Assembly (NCBI GenBank): GCA_028876065.1
Contig: JAGWTI010000032.1
Location: 1 to 33,199 of the forward strand
Source of the DNA: Nitrospirota bacterium
GTDB taxonomy: Bacteria > Nitrospirota > Nitrospiria > Nitrospirales > Nitrospiraceae
Reading direction: 5' to 3'
DNA: 33,199 nt
This document shows positions 17,112 through 25,522 of this stretch, piece by piece (the stretch's first letter is position 1; each line of letters begins with the position of its first letter). The notes under the pieces are model-generated. The model was not told where the DNA came from, searched no databases, and was given only the letters and a program-made list of their open reading frames with translations. Position numbers and translations under genes: made by a program.

Positions 17112-18137
17112 ATGAACGATCGATTTTTGAAAGCCTGCCGGCGGGAGCCGGTGGATTGCACGCCGGTCTGGTTTATGCGCCAGGCCGGACGGTACATGCA
17201 GGAATACCAGGCGATCCGCGCCCAGCATTCCATTCTGGAAGTCTGCAAGACGCCCGAGCTCGCCGCCCAGGTCACGCTCCAACCGATCGACCGGTTCCCG
17301 CTGGATGCCGCGATCATTTTCGCCGACATCCTGTTGCCGTTGGAGGCGATGGGGCTTCAGCTGGAGTTTGCCGAGGGCGAGGGGCCGATCATCCACAACC
17401 CCGTCCGGGACCGAGCCTCGGTGGACCAGCTGCAGCCGGTGGACGGCGACGAGCTGGCCTACGTCGAAGCGGCGATCCGACAGGCGAGGCGTGCGCTGAC
17501 CGGCAAGGTGCCGTTGATCGGGTTTGCCGGCGCGCCGTTCACTCTGGCGAGTTATGCGATCGAGGGCGGCGGGTCGCGGAACTACATTTTGACGAAACAG
17601 TTCATGTACCGGGAGCCGGAAGCCTGGCACCGGTTGCTGGACAAGCTGGCGCGAGTCGTGACCGGTTACCTGCGGCGCCAGATCCGCGCCGGGGCCGAGG
17701 CGGTGCAGTTGTTCGACAGCTGGGTGGGCTGCCTGTCTCCGGGAGACTATGCCGAGTACGTGCTGCCGCACGTGCAGCTGATTTTCGACGGGCTCAAACG
17801 CGAGCAGGTGCCGCTGATCCATTTCGGCACCGGCACCGGTTCGTTGCTCCGGCTCATGCGTCAGGCCGGCGGCGATGTGATCGGCCTGGACTGGCGCGTC
17901 CACTTGGATGACGGGTGGCGGACGGTGGGTCACGATGTGGCCGTTCAGGGGAACCTGGACCCGGTGGCTCTGTTCGCGCCGTTGCACGAGATCGAGCGGC
18001 GCGTGGAAGAGATCCTGCGTCGCGCAGCCGGCCGGCCCGGACACATTTTCAACCTGGGCCACGGGATCCTGCCGAACACGCCCGTCGAAAGCGTCGCCGC
18101 CACCGCCGAGATGGTGCACAAGCTCAGCCAACGGTAA
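17112..18137 (+). CDS. hemE: Uroporphyrinogen decarboxylase
   Basis: Removes four acetate carboxyls from uroporphyrinogen III to give coproporphyrinogen III in cytosolic heme synthesis. The 341-aa product has both family signatures: PVWFMRQAGRYM near the N-terminus and GFAGAPFTLASYAIEGG in the middle; the length is standard. ATG 17112 has no good Shine-Dalgarno, and a TAGAAT at 17097-17102 would put the transcript start within a few bases of the ATG, so a near-leaderless message is possible. First gene of hemE-hemH-hemG; hemH follows after a heptad-type repeat. Confidence 0.96.
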   Translation: MNDRFLKACRREPVDCTPVWFMRQAGRYMQEYQAIRAQHSILEVCKTPELAAQVTLQPIDRFPLDAAIIFADILLPLEAMGLQLEFAEGEGPIIHNPVRDRASVDQLQPVDGDELAYVEAAIRQARRALTGKVPLIGFAGAPFTLASYAIEGGGSRNYILTKQFMYREPEAWHRLLDKLARVVTGYLRRQIRAGAEAVQLFDSWVGCLSPGDYAEYVLPHVQLIFDGLKREQVPLIHFGTGTGSLLRLMRQAGGDVIGLDWRVHLDDGWRTVGHDVAVQGNLDPVALFAPLHEIERRVEEILRRAAGRPGHIFNLGHGILPNTPVESVAATAEMVHKLSQR

Positions 18138-18200
18138 ATGATCAACAGTGAATCGTAATTGTTATCGACCCCTTCACCGTTCACGATGCACCATCACGAT
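18138..18200. repeat. Heptad-type repeat between hemE and hemH
   Basis: Right part TTCACCG TTCACGA TGCACCA TCACGAT reads as 7-base units; the left part (ATGATCA ACAGTGA ATCGTAA) is a weaker complement. It begins directly after the hemE stop and covers the alternative upstream start of hemH. Confidence 0.5.
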
Positions 18201-18206
18201 ACGTCC

Positions 18207-19157
18207 ATGCCGGGATCACAAAGACCGATCGCTGTGTTGCTGATGGCTCTGGGAGGGCCGGGCAAGCTGGAAGACGTGGAGCCCTACCTCCTGGATGTGC
18301 GGGGCGGGCGGCCGACGCCTCCGGAGTTGGTCGAGGAAATTCGGGAGCGGTATCGGCTGACCGGCGGGAAGTCGCCGGCCCCCGACATTACGCGCGAGGT
18401 CGCGCGCAAGCTGGAGCAGCGACTCAACGGGCCGGGCGGCGAACGGGTCCGCTGCTATGTCGGGTTCCGCCACTGGCGCCCCTACATCAAAGATGCCTAT
18501 GCGGAGCTGCTGGCCGACCGGCCGGAGCGGTTGATCGGCCTGTGCATGGCGCCGCAATATTCCTCGCTCAGCGTCGGCGCCTACGTGAAGAAGGTCGAAG
18601 AAGCCAAGGTTGAGCTGGGAGGCGACTTCCCCATCACCTACGTGCAGAGTTGGCATCGGCATCCGGGGTTGATCGCGGCGCTGGCCGCGAACGTCAAGGT
18701 CGGGCTGGAGAAGTTTCCGGTAGAGATTCGCGGACGAGTGCCCGTTCTTTTTACGGCCCACAGCCTGCCCGAGCGGATTCTGGCCACGCAGGACCCCTAC
18801 CCCGATGAAGTCCGAGGCACGGTGGAGGCCGTCTGCCGGCAGTTGGGCCCGGTCCCGTCGCGGTTCGCCTACCAAAGCCAAGGCCGGTCCAACGAGAAGT
18901 GGCTGGGGCCGACCGTGGAAGCCACATTGGAGGACTTGCACCGAGAGGGGCACCGGCAGGTGCTGATCGCTCCGATCGGGTTTTTGTCGGACCACCTCGA
19001 GGTCCTCTACGATGTGGATATCGAGTTCAAACACCTGGCGGCCGCCAAGGGCATGCAGCTGGAACGGATTCCCATGCTGAACGCGACTCCACCGTTGATC
19101 GATACGCTGGCCTCGATCCTGGAGACGCATCTGGCCGCCCCCGTCGGACGATCGTGA
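18207..19157 (+). CDS. hemH: Ferrochelatase
   Basis: Inserts Fe2+ into protoporphyrin IX or coproporphyrin III. The 316-aa product begins MPGSQRPIAVLLMALGGPGK; His185 in VLFTAHSLPERI and Glu265 in FLSDHLEVLYDVDIE are the catalytic metal-site residues, and the GFRHWRPYI and APQYSS blocks are normal for the family. The frame is open back to 18159, with an ATG at 18186 that falls inside the repeat; the downstream ATG 18207 is preferred because it matches the usual family start, although neither has a Shine-Dalgarno. hemG starts 4 bases after its stop. Confidence 0.93.
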   Translation: MPGSQRPIAVLLMALGGPGKLEDVEPYLLDVRGGRPTPPELVEEIRERYRLTGGKSPAPDITREVARKLEQRLNGPGGERVRCYVGFRHWRPYIKDAYAELLADRPERLIGLCMAPQYSSLSVGAYVKKVEEAKVELGGDFPITYVQSWHRHPGLIAALAANVKVGLEKFPVEIRGRVPVLFTAHSLPERILATQDPYPDEVRGTVEAVCRQLGPVPSRFAYQSQGRSNEKWLGPTVEATLEDLHREGHRQVLIAPIGFLSDHLEVLYDVDIEFKHLAAAKGMQLERIPMLNATPPLIDTLASILETHLAAPVGRS

Positions 19158-19161
19158 CGCA

Positions 19162-20625
19162 GTGAGCGGCGCCCCTCGACATGTGGCCATCGTCGGCGGC
19201 GGAATCGCCGGTCTGTCGACCGCCTTCGCCTTGCAGGAGCAGGCGGCCGAGGCGGAGTTTCCCCTCTCCATCACCGTGATCGAAGCGGGCTCGTCCTGGG
19301 GCGGCAAGATCGCCACCCACCGGGTCGGCGAGCTCGTGATCGAGCGGGGCCCGGATTCGTTCCTGTCCCAGAAACCGGCGGGCCTCGAACTCTGCGCGAA
19401 GCTGGGACTGTCCGACCGCTTGGTCAACACCAACCCCTCGGGCCAGGGAGCCTTCGTGTACTCGCGGGGCAAGCTGCGTCGGTTGCCCGAGGGGCTCGTC
19501 CTCTTTGTGCCGTCCAAGCTGGGCCCGTTCCTCCGGAGCGGGCTCCTATCGCTGCCCGGCATCATGCGGATGGGCGCCGATCTGGTCTTGCCGCGGCAGC
19601 ATGTGAAGGGCGATGAATCCCTGGCGGATTTTTTCCGCCGGCGCTTCGGGGCCGAGGCCTTCGATCGGCTGATCGAGCCGCTCATGGCCGGCATCTACGC
19701 GGGGGACGCGGAGCAGATGAGCCTGCGCGCGACCTTCCCGCGTTTCATCGAGCTGGAGCGCAAGCATGGGAGTCTGATCCGCGGCATGCTCGCCGGCCGC
19801 CGGAACGCCGCTTCATCCGGCCAAGCTCCCCAAGCCGGACCGTCTCCCCGCACGATGTTCGTGACGATGAAGAACGGGATGGACGAGCTGGTGCAGGCTT
19901 TGGTCGGCCGTGTCGAGCGGGCCGGCGCGGCGTTACAGCCGGGCCGCCGCGTGCACTCGCTGCGCGCCCCCTCCGTGCGATCCAAAGTCTGGACCTACGA
20001 TCTGGTGTTGGAGGACGGAGGGGTCGTGACCGCCGATGTCGTCGTGCTGGCGGTCCCGGCCTACGTGGCGGCTCCCCTCATCCGTCCGCACAGCCGGCCG
20101 GCGGCGGAAAAACTGGAGGCGATCCCCTATGCGACGACGGCGACGGTGTCCCTGGCCTATGCCGCCACGGACCTGGGTCCGCAGGTGCGGGGCTTCGGTT
20201 TCGTGGTGCCGCGCGCGGAACGGCGGGATCTGATCGCGGCGACCTGGACCTCTCTGAAATGGCCGCACCGGGCGCCGCCCTCCCAGACGCTGATCCGGTG
20301 CTATCTGGGAGGCGTAGGGCGGGAGCAAAGCTTGGCGCTGGACGACGATGCGCTTTTGCGCCGAGTGAAGGAGGAGTTGCGGGCGATGGTCGGGGTGACC
20401 GCCGAGCCGGCCTATGCCGACGTGTCTCGTTGGGAGCGGGGGATGCCCCAGTACACGATCGGCCATCCGAGTCGGTTGGAAGCGCTGCAGGTGGCCTTGA
20501 ATCCCTACAAGGGGCTGTACCTCACCGGCGCCGCCTATCGGGGCGTGGGCATCCCGGACTGCATCAAGGACGGATCGGACACGGCGGCGCACATCGTCCG
20601 CTATCTCGCCGAGCGCCGTGCCTAG
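19162..20625 (+). CDS. hemG: Protoporphyrinogen/coproporphyrinogen oxidase, HemY type
   Basis: Oxygen-dependent FAD oxidase that converts protoporphyrinogen IX (or coproporphyrinogen III in CgoX enzymes) to the porphyrin. The 487-aa product opens with the dinucleotide motif VAIVGGGIAGLSTAFAL, has the RGPDSFL segment and the MAGIYAGDAEQMSLRATFPRF substrate-domain block, and ends with the C-terminal FAD motif YLTGAAYRGVGIPDCIKDG. A variable loop at 215-230 is rich in Gly/Pro. The GTG start at 19162 lies 4 bases after the hemH stop, indicating coupling. The HemE-HemH-HemY order is the Bacillus-type arrangement; which of the two late pathways operates is not decided here. Confidence 0.92.
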   Translation: MSGAPRHVAIVGGGIAGLSTAFALQEQAAEAEFPLSITVIEAGSSWGGKIATHRVGELVIERGPDSFLSQKPAGLELCAKLGLSDRLVNTNPSGQGAFVYSRGKLRRLPEGLVLFVPSKLGPFLRSGLLSLPGIMRMGADLVLPRQHVKGDESLADFFRRRFGAEAFDRLIEPLMAGIYAGDAEQMSLRATFPRFIELERKHGSLIRGMLAGRRNAASSGQAPQAGPSPRTMFVTMKNGMDELVQALVGRVERAGAALQPGRRVHSLRAPSVRSKVWTYDLVLEDGGVVTADVVVLAVPAYVAAPLIRPHSRPAAEKLEAIPYATTATVSLAYAATDLGPQVRGFGFVVPRAERRDLIAATWTSLKWPHRAPPSQTLIRCYLGGVGREQSLALDDDALLRRVKEELRAMVGVTAEPAYADVSRWERGMPQYTIGHPSRLEALQVALNPYKGLYLTGAAYRGVGIPDCIKDGSDTAAHIVRYLAERRA

Positions 20626-20641
20626 CCTGCGTCGCCTGGTC

Positions 20642-20670
20642 TTGCCAAGCATCCACGGCAAATTTATAGT
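20642..20670 (+). promoter_or_regulatory. Sigma70-type promoter for the rhodanese gene
   Basis: TTGCCA (20642-20647), a 17-base spacer, TATAGT (20665-20670). The next gene starts at 20718, giving a leader of about 40 bases. Confidence 0.6.
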
Positions 20671-20717
20671 ACGGTGCGTATCGACGGGGCGAACGGCTCC
20701 CTGCGGAGGAGGTGCGA

Positions 20718-21311
20718 GTGGAAGGATGGTTGTGGGGCTTGGCCGGCAGCGGCTTGGCCGTGGCGCTGGCGGCATTACGTCGCTCGGCCAGGCTGACCCA
20801 CGAGCTTGACCGGATGAAGCGGGAACAGCAAGAGGTCGGCGCAAGGCTCAGGCAGTTCGGCGAAGATCTGAAAGGGACGGTCGAGCCCCTGCGCGTCCAC
20901 CTCGCCACGGTGGCCGGCGGGCGTCCGGTGCCGAGAGAGCTGATCCTCAGCGGGCGGCTGTACCGGACCCTGTCCGCGTCGGAAGCGCAGCGGCTGTACG
21001 AGCAAGCGCCGGGACGGGCGTTTCTGCTGGATGTGCGGAGCCCGCGCGAGTATGCCATCAAGCGGATTGCCGGCGCGACCTTGGTGCCGCTTGAAGAGTT
21101 GGAGCAACGGTATCAGGGGGACATCCCCCAGGGCGTGGACCACGTGTTCGTCTATTGCGCGACCGGCGAACGGAGCCGACTGGCCTGCGATTTCCTCAGC
21201 CGGAAAGGGTACGCGAATCTCTGCCACGTCCGGGATGGGTTGCAGGGATGGGGCGGGCCGACCGAAGGGGAAGGCGCGCTGACGCTGATCCAGATCGAAC
21301 GAAAGACGTGA
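20718..21311 (+). CDS. Membrane-anchored rhodanese-domain protein
   Basis: A 197-aa protein with an N-terminal hydrophobic segment (WLWGLAGSGLAVALAAL), a coiled coil at about 25-65 and a rhodanese domain from 85 to the end. The active loop reads VYCATGERSR, with Cys147 available as a persulfide carrier, and DVRSPREYAIKRIAGA is the standard rhodanese strand-loop. Sulfur transfer is the family role; acceptor unknown. Two GTG codons compete: 20718 is chosen because AGGAGG ends 5 bases before it, while the same sequence would overlap 20712. It has its own promoter and is followed 2 bases later by the next gene. Confidence 0.8.
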   Translation: MEGWLWGLAGSGLAVALAALRRSARLTHELDRMKREQQEVGARLRQFGEDLKGTVEPLRVHLATVAGGRPVPRELILSGRLYRTLSASEAQRLYEQAPGRAFLLDVRSPREYAIKRIAGATLVPLEELEQRYQGDIPQGVDHVFVYCATGERSRLACDFLSRKGYANLCHVRDGLQGWGGPTEGEGALTLIQIERKT

Positions 21312-21313
21312 CC

Positions 21314-21721
21314 ATGGCCGATCCCTTTTCGATCCTCAACGTGCTGGGGCCGTATCGCGAACCGCACGAGCCGGCCTTGTCGTACGACTATTCGATCCAA
21401 CGGCCAAGCTGGCCGACGGCCCATGCCGTCCGCATCAAAGTGTCGCTCGCGGCCGAGCTCGACTACCTCAAGACGACGGTGCTGGGCCTGTCCGGCGGCA
21501 CTCCCGGCCAGCAACTGCGCATCAATCAGCTGCTGACGAAGCGTATCGCGGACCGCAAGTTGCAGATCGCCAACGAAGAAGGGATGTTCTCGCAGCGCCT
21601 GGATGTCAAAATCGACCCGTTCACCGGGCCGTTCGCCCATCTGTTCGCGCGGCTTGAGACCTGGATGCAGGAGAACAAGGCGGCGCTGCGGGAGGAAGTC
21701 CGGCAGGCGGTCGGCCTCTAG
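21314..21721 (+). CDS. Hypothetical protein, 135 aa
   Basis: ATG 21314 begins 2 bases after the rhodanese stop, so cotranscription is likely. The product MADPFSILNVLGPYREPHEP contains an aromatic N-terminal part (SYDYSIQRPSWPTAHAVRI), a helical middle rich in Leu/Lys/Arg and a final amphipathic helix. No membrane span, no cysteine and no motif I recognise. Codon use matches the neighbours. Confidence 0.6.
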   Translation: MADPFSILNVLGPYREPHEPALSYDYSIQRPSWPTAHAVRIKVSLAAELDYLKTTVLGLSGGTPGQQLRINQLLTKRIADRKLQIANEEGMFSQRLDVKIDPFTGPFAHLFARLETWMQENKAALREEVRQAVGL

Positions 21722-22008
21722 CACGCGGCATCCTTTCCCCACCCTCAAACCCCTCAACAAGTCCAGCAAAATTCCGGAAAATTTCATCGGTTTTGTTTCC
21801 CCAGAATCTGTGGATAAGTCTGGGGGCAAGTCGTGCTGGGTTGGAAGAATGCGCCGTCTGAACGCAGGTGGAACAGAGTGCCTAACTTTTAGGCATTGTG
21901 GTCGGTGTGACATGGGCCACTAGATCTTGTGGGCCACGTAGTTTTTCCCAATGGTAAGTCAGGGCCTGAGCATAGCTTGTGTACAAGCCGGGCGTTCCGA
22001 TCGGCCGC
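21722..22008. other. Intergenic stretch with a DnaA-box-like site
   Basis: TGTGGATAA at 21809-21817 is the complement of the consensus DnaA box TTATCCACA. It lies between CCCCAGA (21799-21805) and TCTGGGG (21819-21825), an inverted repeat. Only a single box is present and no AT-rich unwinding region or origin gene is nearby, so an origin is not supported. Confidence 0.4.
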
Positions 22009-22674
22009 TTAGAAGAGCTGGCGAAAGGTTTTGGAGTGGACCCCGGACTCGTCGGCAAAGCCCAAGGATGCCTGATCCGGATGGCCGGTATCGTTCAAGT
22101 CGATGCGGTAGTGGCCGCGCACGGCTTCCATCGCCGTCTCGAAGGGAACCGCTTGCGGATAGAGTTCGCCGGGCGCGTGAGCGCCCCGCGCCAGCACCCC
22201 GATGGCGGCGGGCTTGGCATATTGCGCGTCGGAAAAGATATAGATGTCGGCAATGGCATGGTCGCCCAGCTTGTGGCCGGGTGATGTGGCGGGGAGCATG
22301 GTCGAGAGTTGGTTGGCCAATCGGGCGCTATGCAGCCGTTTCAAGAGCCCGGCGATCTGGCTCTCCGTCGCTTGCGGCGGGACGACGATGCCCACGGCAT
22401 TGATCTCGGGAATGGTGGTCTTGACCTTGAACATGACCGGCGCCGCGTCCGGCTCCTCTATGACGACGGCCGGGGTCGGCTCGGGCCCGATCATGGGCTT
22501 TTGCTTGGAACTGGGAATGTAGAGCCACATGAGCAGCCACAGGCCGAAGATGACCCCGAAGACGACGACCAGGGGGTGGGCGCCGGCTCGCCGGCCTTCT
22601 TCGTAAGGCCCGGGAGTCTGATTCGCCTGGGCGTCGGTCGATCGGTCGGGTGTCTGGTTCTGTTCGTCGTGCAT
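22009..22674 (-). CDS. Membrane-anchored hypothetical protein, 221 aa
   Basis: Cytoplasmic Gln/Thr-rich N-terminus of about 30 residues, one membrane helix at 34-53 (LVVVFGVIFGLWLLMWLYI), then a soluble domain presumably outside. The domain from about residue 78 (MFKVKTTIPEINAVGIVVPPQATESQIAGLL) to 200 reads as alternating strands and helices and has no catalytic signature I recognise. It starts 15 bases after the mazG stop and is probably in the same transcript. No clear Shine-Dalgarno. Confidence 0.65.
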   Translation of the reverse strand: MHDEQNQTPDRSTDAQANQTPGPYEEGRRAGAHPLVVVFGVIFGLWLLMWLYIPSSKQKPMIGPEPTPAVVIEEPDAAPVMFKVKTTIPEINAVGIVVPPQATESQIAGLLKRLHSARLANQLSTMLPATSPGHKLGDHAIADIYIFSDAQYAKPAAIGVLARGAHAPGELYPQAVPFETAMEAVRGHYRIDLNDTGHPDQASLGFADESGVHSKTFRQLF

Positions 22675-22689
22675 GCGGCTCGTGCCCGG

Positions 22690-23550
22690 TTATGTCTGGG
22701 GGGTGTCGAGACCGGCGTCGGCGTCGTCCGAGGAGGAAGCCAGCACCCGTTTTGCGTCGTTCCAGAGTCGATCCAGCTCGTCCAGCGTCATGCGGTCGAG
22801 GGGGCGTCCGGCGCGGGCGGCGGCCGCCTCCATCAACTGGAAGCGAGCCACAAACCGGTTGGTGGTGCCGCGCAGGGCCTCTTCCGGGTTGACTTTGACG
22901 AACCGCGCCAAGTTGACCAGCGCGAAGAACAGATCTCCGAACTCCGACTCGACGCGGTCGGCCTTGTCGTCGGTTTCGTCCGCCAGGGCTTCGCGCAATT
23001 CGCGGACTTCCTCCTCGATTTTCTCGATCACGCGCTCGGTGCCTTCGCGGGTATGGGGCCAGTCGAAGCCCACCCGCGACGCGCGCGCCTGCACCTGAAA
23101 GGCCCGCAGAAGCGACGGCAGGGTTTTGGGGACGCCGTGCAGCGCGGATTCCGCCTGGCCGGCGCGGGCCCGTTCGTCCCGCTTGATTTGCTCCCAATTC
23201 GAATAGACCTGATCGGGGGACAGGGTGTCGCCGGGTTGCTCCTGTTTGGCGAACACGTGCGGGTGGCGGCGGACCAACTTGTCGGCCAGTTGGTCCAGCA
23301 CCTCGGTGATCGTGAAGGTGCCCTCCTCCGTGCCGATCTGCGCATGAAACAGGACCTGCAGGAGCAAGTCGCCCAATTCCTCCCGGAGCTTGCGGGCGTC
23401 CTTGTGGTCGATGGTTTCGAGGACCTCGTAGGCCTCTTCGATGAGGTAGGGCTTCAACGACTCGTGCGTTTGCTTGCGATCCCAGGGGCAGCCCTCGGGC
23501 GCGCGCAGCGTCGCCATTAAGTGGACCAGTCGATCGAAGGATTCCGACAT
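22690..23550 (-). CDS. mazG: Nucleoside triphosphate pyrophosphohydrolase MazG
   Basis: House-cleaning enzyme that hydrolyses NTPs and dNTPs to monophosphates. The 286-aa product carries two MazG repeats, each with the metal-binding EExxE...ExxD pattern: LIEEAYEVLETIDHKD with ELGDLLLQ in the first, and KIEEEVRELREAL with EFGDLFFA in the second. The RAPEGCPWDRKQTHESL start is universal in the family. ATG 23550 follows GAGAGG at 6 bases; a longer frame to 23583 reaches into the promoter and is rejected. Confidence 0.95.
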   Translation of the reverse strand: MSESFDRLVHLMATLRAPEGCPWDRKQTHESLKPYLIEEAYEVLETIDHKDARKLREELGDLLLQVLFHAQIGTEEGTFTITEVLDQLADKLVRRHPHVFAKQEQPGDTLSPDQVYSNWEQIKRDERARAGQAESALHGVPKTLPSLLRAFQVQARASRVGFDWPHTREGTERVIEKIEEEVRELREALADETDDKADRVESEFGDLFFALVNLARFVKVNPEEALRGTTNRFVARFQLMEAAAARAGRPLDRMTLDELDRLWNDAKRVLASSSDDADAGLDTPQT

Positions 23551-23581
23551 GCTGTGCCTCTCCAGCCGCGAACGGCCTGCC

Positions 23582-23609
23582 ATTATACCTGTTTTGCCCC
23601 CGGCTTCAA
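23582..23609 (-). promoter_or_regulatory. Sigma70-type promoter for mazG
   Basis: On the minus strand: TTGAAG (23609-23604), a 16-base spacer, then a perfect TATAAT (23587-23582), 31 bases before the mazG start codon. Confidence 0.65.
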
Positions 23610-23708
23610 CGAGCGGCCTCCTCGATCGGTCCGTTGCGTGGCCATGGGGAATATGGTACCGTACCTTCGCGCAGACCGGGGACGTGACGGAGAGGGGTGG
23701 AGTCGACC

Positions 23709-24134
23709 ATGAGCGCGGATGAAGGCGAGGGATTTGTCATTCGGGATCGGCGCGGTCGGTCGGAGGACCGGGGTTCCGATGCCGCGGGGTCGCCGCAGGC
23801 CGAGCCGTTGAAACCGGGGCCGCAGGCGGCTCCGCAGCGCCAGGCGGGCGCGGCGCCCGAGTCGGGTCTGCCCGTGACCTTTTCCTCCTTCGTGTTCTCG
23901 CTCGGCACCTCGGCGCTGATGCTGATGGGCGAGCAGTTGGATCCTCGCCAGCCCCACGTGCCCGTGAATCTCGCGCAAGCCAAGGAAATGATCGATATTT
24001 TGTCGGTGCTGGAGAGTAAGACGAAAGGCAATCTGACCACGGAGGAGCAGGCGGTGCTGGATGACTTGCTGTACGCCCTGCGCATCAAGTACGTGGACCT
24101 GGCGTCGGGGAAACCAGCCGCCAAATCGCCTTGA
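23709..24134 (+). CDS. DUF1844-domain protein
   Basis: A 141-aa protein: an acidic/Arg-rich disordered N-terminus of about 50 residues, then a DUF1844 domain (PVTFSSFVFSLGTSALMLMGEQLDP, with DILSVLESKTKGNLTTEEQAVLDDLLYALRIKYVDL). DUF1844 members are small helical proteins of unknown function found in many phyla. ATG 23709 follows GGAG at 6 bases. Divergent from mazG. It is followed by 131 bases without a feature before the next gene. Confidence 0.78.
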   Translation: MSADEGEGFVIRDRRGRSEDRGSDAAGSPQAEPLKPGPQAAPQRQAGAAPESGLPVTFSSFVFSLGTSALMLMGEQLDPRQPHVPVNLAQAKEMIDILSVLESKTKGNLTTEEQAVLDDLLYALRIKYVDLASGKPAAKSP

Positions 24135-24265
24135 TCGCGCATTATCCAGTCGCTCCCGCTGCTCCGCTTCTCCTCTTCCAGCCTTTGTGTCCGTTGCGTC
24201 TGCAAGCGTGGCACGCCCAGTATGACATAGGCCGAGGTGCTCAGGACTGAATCGGGCAACCCGCG

Positions 24266-25522
24266 ATGACACTTCATCTGCAGATGGCGCTCCGTGCGCC
24301 GGCGTTCCCGCTCCTGGCCGTTCTCTGGTGCGGCATGGCGTGGGGAGGCGGGCTGCAGGGGCAAGGGGATGGACGCGACGTTCCCGCCCTCGCCCAGGAC
24401 CAGCCGACGGTCGCCGGCGCGTCCAGTGCATCCAATCCATGGGAGGGCGCGGCGGCTCCTCGCTGGGCGGCTCAGGCCTGGGCCGCCGGTGGATGGACGT
24501 TGCTCGACCGGGGGGATGCCCGGGGCGCGCAACAGGCCTTTGAGGCGGCCGCCGAGCTGATGCCGCAGGAGGCCGTGTATTGGGTCGGACTCGGGTTGAG
24601 CTGGCATCGGGCGCGGCGAGACAGCCAAGCCCTGCCGGCGCTGGAACATGCGCTGGTCCTCGATCTGCATGTCGGGCAAGCCCATAAGCTGTTGGGCGAC
24701 ATTTTGGAACGGCATGGGGACGTCCGGGGGGCGCTGGCCCATTTTGAAATCGCGTTGCGGCAGGATCCGGCCGATGTCGAGGTGAAGGAGCGCCTCCCCG
24801 GGCTGCGGCGCGCGGCCCAGTTCGAAGGCACCCTCAGCCGTCTGTTCAATCAACATTTCGTCGTGGCCTACCAGGGGATTCAGAACCGGGCCATCGCGCT
24901 GCAGGTGGCGCAGCAATTGGACCAGACAGCCGAGCAGGTGGGGCGCCTCTTCGACTATGTCCCGCAGGATCCGTTCGTCGTCATCCTCTATCCGGCGGAG
25001 CAGTTTCGCGCCGTGACGGGAAGCCCCCGTTGGGCCGGCGGCTTCTTCGACGGCCGCCTGCACCTGCCCGTCGAAAGCCTGGCCGACCAGCCGCAGTCCT
25101 CGCGGGTGCTGCTCGCGCACGAGTATGCGCACGCGGTGGTCCATCGGCTCAGCGCGGGTCAGGCGCCGATGTGGTTGCAGGAGGGGTTGGCGCTCTACTG
25201 TGAAGATCCGTCCGGCTCCGCCCCGCTGCCGTCGCGCTTGGCGAACGAGACGGAGTTGCGGCAAGCTCAGAACCATTTCCTGGGAGAGTCGCCGCGCGCC
25301 GCGGCCCAGGCCTATGCCGAGAGCGCACAGATGGTGCGGGCGTTGATCAAGAAGCACGGCCTGGAAAAAATCCGCCGTCTCCTCCGCGTCTTGGCGGACG
25401 CGCCGAGCTTTGAAGAATCCTTCGCGTCCGTGTTGGGGGAGCCGTTCCGTGGGGCGACGGATGGACATCTGCCCGCCGAGGTCAGCCCCGCCGGTCGCTC
25501 CGAGGGAGGCCGCGCAGGCTGA
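24266..25522 (+). CDS. TPR-containing peptidase-MA-like protein
   Basis: A 418-aa exported protein: signal-like N-terminus (FPLLAVLWCGMAWGG), tetratricopeptide repeats over about 70-170 (AQAWAAGGWTLLDRGDARGAQQAFEAAAELMP and following), then a gluzincin-type domain with HEYAH at 285-289 and the WLQEGLALYCE glutamate block some 20 residues later, the peptidase-MA pattern. A zinc endopeptidase is expected; the substrate is unknown. Its TGA overlaps the ATG of ntrY (TGATG at 25520-25524), so the protease and sensor kinase are translationally coupled. No strong Shine-Dalgarno at ATG 24266; ATG 24284 is an alternative. Confidence 0.8.
   Translation: MTLHLQMALRAPAFPLLAVLWCGMAWGGGLQGQGDGRDVPALAQDQPTVAGASSASNPWEGAAAPRWAAQAWAAGGWTLLDRGDARGAQQAFEAAAELMPQEAVYWVGLGLSWHRARRDSQALPALEHALVLDLHVGQAHKLLGDILERHGDVRGALAHFEIALRQDPADVEVKERLPGLRRAAQFEGTLSRLFNQHFVVAYQGIQNRAIALQVAQQLDQTAEQVGRLFDYVPQDPFVVILYPAEQFRAVTGSPRWAGGFFDGRLHLPVESLADQPQSSRVLLAHEYAHAVVHRLSAGQAPMWLQEGLALYCEDPSGSAPLPSRLANETELRQAQNHFLGESPRAAAQAYAESAQMVRALIKKHGLEKIRRLLRVLADAPSFEESFASVLGEPFRGATDGHLPAEVSPAGRSEGGRAG

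Noticed and set aside
21799-21825. Replication origin
   Set aside because: Only one DnaA-box-like nonamer, no cluster of boxes, no AT-rich region and no dnaA/dnaN nearby.
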